In this document: positions 13,796 through 17,619 of the stretch, in pieces
How the letters are laid out: the number at the start of each line of letters is the position of its first letter
Numbering within the stretch: the stretch's first letter is position 1
From: Flavobacteriales bacterium UBA3364
GTDB taxonomy: Bacteria; Bacteroidota; Bacteroidia; Flavobacteriales_F; PHOS-HE28
Assembly: GCA_002360495.1 (NCBI GenBank)
Contig: DEQO01000177.1
Span: 1-17,619 of the forward strand
Length of the DNA: 17,619 nucleotides
Direction: 5' to 3'
The notes under the pieces: model-generated
What the model was told of the DNA's origin: nothing
Database searches by the model: none
The model's input: the letters and a program-made list of their open reading frames with translations, nothing else
Position numbers and translations under genes: made by a program

Positions 13796-15583
13796 ATGCT
13801 TATGGAACGTACCACGTTCAACGACCTCGGGCTCATCGAGCCCATCCTGAAAGCTCTTCAAGAAGAAGGCTACACCCACCCCACCCCGATCCAGCAACAA
13901 GCCATTCCGCACCTGACGAAAGGGCGTGACCTGCTCGGCTGTGCACAGACCGGCACGGGTAAGACCGCGGCATTCGCCATCCCCATCCTGCAAACACTGC
14001 ATGCGAAGGGCCCGCAAGGCGCCAAGCGAAAGATCAAGACCCTGATCCTGACGCCGACACGCGAACTGGCGATCCAGATCGGCGAGAGCTTCACCGCCTA
14101 CGGCCGCAACCTGCACCTCAAGCACACCGTCATCTTCGGCGGTGTCGGGCAGAAACCACAGACCGACGCCCTGCAGCGTGGCGTGGACATCGTCGTAGCC
14201 ACACCTGGCCGGCTGTTGGACCTGATGCAACAAGGCTTCATCCACCTCAACGACCTGGAGATCTTCGTGCTCGACGAAGCGGACCGCATGCTGGACATGG
14301 GTTTCATCCACGACGTGAAGAGGGTGATCGCCAAGCTGCCGCAGAAGCGCCAGACCCTCTTCTTCAGCGCCACCATGCCACCGGAGATCGCGAAGCTGGC
14401 CAACAGCATCCTCACGGACCCCGTCAAGGTGGAAGTGGCGCCGGTTAGCAGCACGGCCGACACCATCGACCAGCGCATCTTCTTCGTGGATCGCACGGAC
14501 AAGAACAAACTCCTGCTGAGCCTGCTTGAAGGCGACACCATCCGCGAGGCGCTGATCTTCACCCGTACCAAGCATGGTGCGAACAAGGTGGCCAAGGTGC
14601 TCACACAAGCCGGTCACGCATCCGAGGCCATTCATGGGAACAAGAGCCAGAGCGCTCGCCAGGCTGCGCTGAAGGGCTTCAAAGAGGGCAAACTGCGGGC
14701 GCTGGTGGCCACGGACATCGCGGCGCGCGGCATCGACATCGACGGGCTCACCCATGTGATCAACTTCGACCTGCCGAACGTACCGGAGACCTATGTGCAC
14801 CGCATTGGCCGGACAGGTCGTGCTGGCGCCAGCGGCAAAGCCCTCTCCTTCTGCGATCACGAGGAGAAGGAATACCTCCGCGACATCACCCGCTTGATCA
14901 AACGCGATATCCCGGTCGTGACCGATCATCCGTTCGTGATGGTCGGTGGCCCGAAGAAGGCCGAGCCCGAAGTGCGTGAACCGCGCCAACCCCGTGGCCC
15001 CGGCCGTGGACAAGGCCAACGTGGTGGTCAACGCCAGCCGCAAGGCCGTAGCGAAGGCCTACGCAACAGCAACCCGCGCAACAACGAGCCACGACGCGAT
15101 GATCGCGGACCACGCATGCCGCGTGAACAACGGGCGGAGCAACCACGCGCCGAACGCCACGCTGGTGGTGAACAACCACGCGCCGAACGCCCAGCACGCA
15201 GCGAAGGTGACCAGCGCAGCGATCGCCACCCTCAGCAGGGCCAGCGGGGCAACCACCCACGACAGGAGGGTCAACGCCATGGTCGCACCCACGAACAACG
15301 GCAGCCACGCGACAACCAAACGGCACGCCCCAAAGGTGACCGCAAGCCGCAACGCGAGGCTGAGCGCACCAACCCGCGTAACGATCGAGATCAACGGCGT
15401 GATGACAAGCCGCGCGAACCACGCCCACAACAGGAGCGTAGGCACAGTCCGGCCAAACCCGACTATGCAGCCATGACGAAGGAACTCTTCGGCGAGGAGG
15501 CGGAACGCGATGCGGTGAAGAAGAAGAAGGAGGGCGAAGGCAAGAAGAAGGGCGGGCTGCTGGGTCGCATTTTCGGGCGCTGA
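13796..15583 (+). CDS. DEAD-box ATP-dependent RNA helicase (RhlE-like) with long basic disordered tail
   Basis: A 595-residue RNA helicase that uses ATP to unwind or remodel RNA, for example in ribosome assembly, mRNA turnover or cold adaptation. All core motifs are intact: F8 and the Q motif GYTHPTPIQ (25-33), Walker A AQTGTGKT (50-57), PTRELA (87-92), TPGR (136-139), DEAD (160-163), SAT (191-193), TDIAARGID (306-314) and HRIGRTGR (335-342). The core ends near residue 385. About 200 residues follow, rich in Arg, Gln, Gly, Pro and Asn (GRGQGQRGGQ, REQRAEQPRAER), then a Lys-rich end KKKKEGEGKKKGGLLGRIF. RhlE-type proteins often have basic tails, but this one is long. The ATG at 13796 or 13802 is preferred. 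A TTG at 13724 would add 24 non-conserved residues and include the hairpin. It ends in tandem stops, TGATAG. Confidence 0.94.
   Translation: MLMERTTFNDLGLIEPILKALQEEGYTHPTPIQQQAIPHLTKGRDLLGCAQTGTGKTAAFAIPILQTLHAKGPQGAKRKIKTLILTPTRELAIQIGESFTAYGRNLHLKHTVIFGGVGQKPQTDALQRGVDIVVATPGRLLDLMQQGFIHLNDLEIFVLDEADRMLDMGFIHDVKRVIAKLPQKRQTLFFSATMPPEIAKLANSILTDPVKVEVAPVSSTADTIDQRIFFVDRTDKNKLLLSLLEGDTIREALIFTRTKHGANKVAKVLTQAGHASEAIHGNKSQSARQAALKGFKEGKLRALVATDIAARGIDIDGLTHVINFDLPNVPETYVHRIGRTGRAGASGKALSFCDHEEKEYLRDITRLIKRDIPVVTDHPFVMVGGPKKAEPEVREPRQPRGPGRGQGQRGGQRQPQGRSEGLRNSNPRNNEPRRDDRGPRMPREQRAEQPRAERHAGGEQPRAERPARSEGDQRSDRHPQQGQRGNHPRQEGQRHGRTHEQRQPRDNQTARPKGDRKPQREAERTNPRNDRDQRRDDKPREPRPQQERRHSPAKPDYAAMTKELFGEEAERDAVKKKKEGEGKKKGGLLGRIFGR
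15137..15202 (+). repeat. Tandem 33-bp repeat in the helicase tail
   Basis: Two adjacent 33-bp units encode EQPRAERHAGG and EQPRAERPARS. They share an identical 19-base core (15140-15158 and 15173-15191), and a degenerate relative (REQRAEQ) lies just before. The DNA identity suggests a fairly recent slippage or duplication event in the low-complexity tail. Confidence 0.75.
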
Positions 15584-15603
15584 TAGGAACAGACCATCAA
15601 CGG

Positions 15604-15631
15604 AAAAGGCCGGGATCGCTCCCGGCCTTTT
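15604..15631. terminator. Bidirectional Rho-independent terminator
   Basis: A perfect 12-bp stem (AAAAGGCCGGGA at 15604-15615 with TCCCGGCCTTTT at 15620-15631) closes the tetraloop TCGC, and a further T follows. It sits 20 bp after the helicase stop and 18 bp after the stop of the convergent desaturase gene. The A run on one side and T run on the other let it serve both strands. Confidence 0.93.
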
Positions 15632-15649
15632 TCATGGATATCGATCCGC

Positions 15650-16642
15650 TCAGGCAGGCACAGCGACCGGCTCTGCCGACGGCGCACGACCGAATTGCCC
15701 GGAGGCACGCAACTCCTCCTGCAATTGGTGGCTCGTCTTGCCCGTGCCATCATGGCGCCAGCCCGGTGGGCCGAAGATGTACATCAACTTGTTACGGAAC
15801 CCAGGGGCTTGTTTCACATCGCGCCAGATCTCCTGGAACTCGAACAGGTTGTGGGTTATCGGGTTGTTGGTGTTGGGGTCGTGGCTGATGCCGAATTTGG
15901 GCTTGATGCCTTTGATCGGTGCCTGCCAGGTGTTGTAAAGGCGGTCCCAAAACGTGAAAATGCCACCGTGGTTGCGGTCCAGGTACTCGGTGTTACAGCT
16001 GTGATGGACCACGTGCACATAAGAGGAGTTGAAGATGTTCTCCAGCCAACCGTAGGAAGGGACGAGTTGGGAATGCAGGGTGAACTGGTAGAAGGCGTTG
16101 ATGATCAAACAGGTCGCGATCATGATCGGTTCGAAACCGACAAGCGGCATCCACAGCCAGTAGATCGGCTTCACCAGGGTGATGAACCAGCCGTTCCTGA
16201 TGCTGATGGTGAGGTTGTACATCTTGCCGCTGTGGTGCGGAAGATGCGCTGCCCACAGAATACGGACGTTATGGGCCAGTCGGTGGTGCCAGTAGAAGTT
16301 GTGATCATCGGCAATGGCGCAGATGATCCAGATGTACCAGGCGAAACCCAAGCTGGTGTAGCCCAGGTACTCCTCACGGAAGTCCGCCGCCCACCAGAAC
16401 AGGAACATGTACAGGGAGATCTCGAACACGTTCGTGACCACCCGGATCAGTGTGGCACCTACCCCGATGACGAACCCGGAAAGGCTCTCCTTCAGATCGT
16501 ACAAATGTTTGGCGTTGATGTACTCCAATACGATCAGCGCTAAGAAAACGGGGTACACGTACTTCAGCCCGATGCCCTCCACCGCCAATACCGGCAGCTG
16601 GGCCTTCATGTCCATCCAGGCTTGGATAAGGTCGAATGTCAT
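15650..16642 (-). CDS. Sterol desaturase / fatty acid hydroxylase superfamily membrane protein
   Basis: A 330-residue integral membrane di-iron oxygenase of the fatty acid hydroxylase superfamily. Its histidine clusters match the family: DHNFYWHHRLAH (113-124), HLPHH (133-137) and HVVHH (210-214), followed by NHGGIFTFWDRLYNTW (224-239). Hydrophobic segments lie around residues 28-42, 55-82, 98-112 and 160-190. Members insert oxygen into or desaturate lipids, such as sterols, carotenoids, sphingolipids or alkylglycerols. The bacterial substrate cannot be told here; the general pattern is closest to the alkylglycerol monooxygenase-like branch. I chose the ATG at 16642 (MTFDLIQAW); the frame is open to 16678, but the extra residues (MGQPTERHGESA) look non-conserved. 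It is a single-gene unit, divergent from the PhoD-like gene. Confidence 0.9.
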   Translation of the reverse strand: MTFDLIQAWMDMKAQLPVLAVEGIGLKYVYPVFLALIVLEYINAKHLYDLKESLSGFVIGVGATLIRVVTNVFEISLYMFLFWWAADFREEYLGYTSLGFAWYIWIICAIADDHNFYWHHRLAHNVRILWAAHLPHHSGKMYNLTISIRNGWFITLVKPIYWLWMPLVGFEPIMIATCLIINAFYQFTLHSQLVPSYGWLENIFNSSYVHVVHHSCNTEYLDRNHGGIFTFWDRLYNTWQAPIKGIKPKFGISHDPNTNNPITHNLFEFQEIWRDVKQAPGFRNKLMYIFGPPGWRHDGTGKTSHQLQEELRASGQFGRAPSAEPVAVPA

Positions 16643-16777
16643 CGCGCTTTCCCCGTGGCGTTCGGTTGGTTGCCCCAACGGGTCGGCGAAGATATCCGTT
16701 CAGCTGTTTCCGGAATTGACCTTTGACAGTCGCCATCTTTGTCCCTCGCCGCAGCCTGTGGTGAAGGCGGAACAACC
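16643..16777. promoter_or_regulatory. Divergent promoter region of desaturase and PhoD-like genes
   Basis: In this 135-bp spacer the minus strand carries TATCTTCG (16694-16687), one mismatch from TAnnTTTG, 44 bases before the desaturase ATG. The plus strand carries CATCTTTG (16734-16741), also one mismatch away, 36 bases before the PhoD-like ATG, with TTG at 16716-16718 upstream. Both placements are reasonable, but the -33 matches are weak. Confidence 0.35.
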
Positions 16778-17619
16778 ATGCGTGCATCCATCCTGGCGAT
16801 CCTGTGCTTCCCCGGCACGATCGTGGCCCAGATCGCCATCAATGGGCCCATGCCGGGCCATATCGACCTTACCGAAGCCACGATCTGGCTGCAGTGCCAG
16901 GGACTGTGCTCAGAGCAGATCGAATTTTGGCCAACGAGCGACCGCTCAAAAGCCAGGACCACGGAACCGATAACATCCGACCCGCGGCGGGGGCATTGCA
17001 TGGACATTGTGTTGCCCGACCTTCTCCCCGGCACTGAGTACACCTACCGGCTGATCGGCTCCGCAGGATCGGGTACGGATGAGCAACTCTTCTCCTTCCG
17101 TACCCAACCCATCTGGAAATTCCGCACGGACCCACCTGAATTCACCATGGCCATGGGGAGTTGCGCCTACATCAACGAACCGGCTTTCGACAGACCCGGA
17201 AACCCGTACGGTGGCGGCTACGGGATCTTCGACGCGATCGCCGACAAGAAACCCGACCTCATGCTCTGGTTGGGCGACAACATCTACCTGCGCGAACCGG
17301 ATTGGGGTAGTCGAAGCGGTTACCTGCATCGCTACACAAGCACGCGCTCCACGCCGGAATTGCAACGCCTGCTGCAGTCCACGAAACACTATGCCATATG
17401 GGACGATCACGACTTCGGACCGAATGATGCCGACTGCAGCTTCGTGAACAGCGCCCTGGCGAGGGAGATGTTCGACCTCTTCTGGCCGAACCCGACCAAC
17501 GGCGTTCCGGGCGTGGAGGGCATCACCACGGCGTTCAGCCATGCTGACGTGGACTTCTTCCTGATCGACGACCGCACGTTCCGCATTCCCGGCGACATGA
17601 AGACCGCAACACCTCAATT
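16778..17619 (+). CDS. Secreted PhoD-type phosphatase (alkaline phosphatase D family), 3' truncated by window edge
   Basis: The first 280 residues of a PhoD family metallophosphoesterase, open to the end of the window. Residues 1-18 form a signal peptide (MRASILAILCFPGTIVAQ), so the product is exported. Residues ~20-110 form the Fn3-like PhoD N-domain (TEATIWLQCQG, LPGTEYTYRL, FSFRTQP). The catalytic domain then begins with FTMAMGSCAY (122-131), YGGGYGIFDAIADKKPDLMLWLGDNIYLREPDW in two conserved parts (GDN at 166-168), and WDDHDFGPND (208-217). These carry metal ligands of the family. PhoD enzymes hydrolyse phosphate mono- and diesters outside the cytoplasm for phosphate acquisition. The remaining His-rich metal motif lies beyond the edge. 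The start is set by the signal peptide, with no in-frame alternative upstream that I favour. Confidence 0.9.
   Translation, partial: MRASILAILCFPGTIVAQIAINGPMPGHIDLTEATIWLQCQGLCSEQIEFWPTSDRSKARTTEPITSDPRRGHCMDIVLPDLLPGTEYTYRLIGSAGSGTDEQLFSFRTQPIWKFRTDPPEFTMAMGSCAYINEPAFDRPGNPYGGGYGIFDAIADKKPDLMLWLGDNIYLREPDWGSRSGYLHRYTSTRSTPELQRLLQSTKHYAIWDDHDFGPNDADCSFVNSALAREMFDLFWPNPTNGVPGVEGITTAFSHADVDFFLIDDRTFRIPGDMKTATPQ

Noticed and set aside
13700..15043. 447-codon open frame on the minus strand opposite the helicase gene
   Set aside because: The helicase on the plus strand has every family motif, while the antisense translation shows no recognisable domain. Long antisense frames are expected in GC-rich genes with strong third-position bias.
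14946..15476. Alternative-frame 176-codon and antisense 128/176-codon open frames in the helicase tail
   Set aside because: They arise from low-complexity CG-rich codons of the Arg/Gln/Gly tail; the helicase frame continues to a sensible Lys-rich end and tandem stops followed by a terminator.

Overview
This 17.6 kb window is chromosomal DNA from what is most likely a GC-rich member of the Bacteroidota (Flavobacteriales-like). That rests on protein style (a TonB C-terminal protein ending in the motif common in this phylum, a DegT aminotransferase with a Bacteroidota-type insertion, Bacteroidota-style sugar transferase and SPFH proteins), the lack of clear Shine-Dalgarno sequences before start codons, and octamers resembling the phylum's TAnnTTTG -7 promoter element upstream of several genes. 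The lineage is an inference. I see no rRNA, tRNA, CRISPR, insertion sequence or phage gene.

Layout. Positions 3-659 hold the 3' part of a nucleoside (uridine-type) phosphorylase gene, converging on a small secreted TonB-C-domain protein gene (666-1076, minus). A divergent spacer follows, then a SirB1/transglutaminase-core-2 protein (1249-2154, plus). From 11837 down to 2158 on the minus strand lies a nine-gene surface-glycan operon. In order of transcription it encodes a Wzx-type flippase, a Wzy-like polymerase, a GT4 glycosyltransferase, a FemAB/GNAT-type acyltransferase, a polysaccharide-deacetylase-like protein, a second GT4 glycosyltransferase, an O-antigen ligase/polymerase family protein, a DegT/DnrJ/EryC1 aminotransferase and a small phosphoglycosyl transferase. 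Every junction overlaps (1-4 bp) or is separated by at most 15 bp, so this is almost certainly one transcript.

To the right, a plus-strand NfeD-like/stomatin-like (SPFH) pair ends at a strong hairpin terminator. A 263-bp gene-free leader follows, carrying a perfect TATCTTTG octamer and a GC-rich hairpin that ends two bases before the start codon of a DEAD-box RNA helicase. The helicase has a roughly 200-residue Arg/Gln/Gly-rich disordered tail. A bidirectional terminator separates it from a convergent sterol desaturase/fatty acid hydroxylase gene. Divergent from that is the 5' part of a secreted PhoD-type phosphatase gene that runs off the right edge.

How the genes work together. In the glycan operon the aminotransferase would make a nucleotide amino sugar and the phosphoglycosyl transferase would load a first sugar-phosphate onto undecaprenyl phosphate. 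The two glycosyltransferases extend it, the acyltransferase and deacetylase-like protein may decorate it, the flippase moves it across the inner membrane, and the polymerase and ligase build the chain and attach it to an acceptor. No Wza/Wzc export genes are present, so a lipid A- or protein-linked glycan is favoured over a capsule. The flanking genes look like housekeeping functions. I found no clearly new system; the best leads are the compact glycan operon with two distinct Wzy/WaaL-like proteins and the structured leader of the helicase gene.
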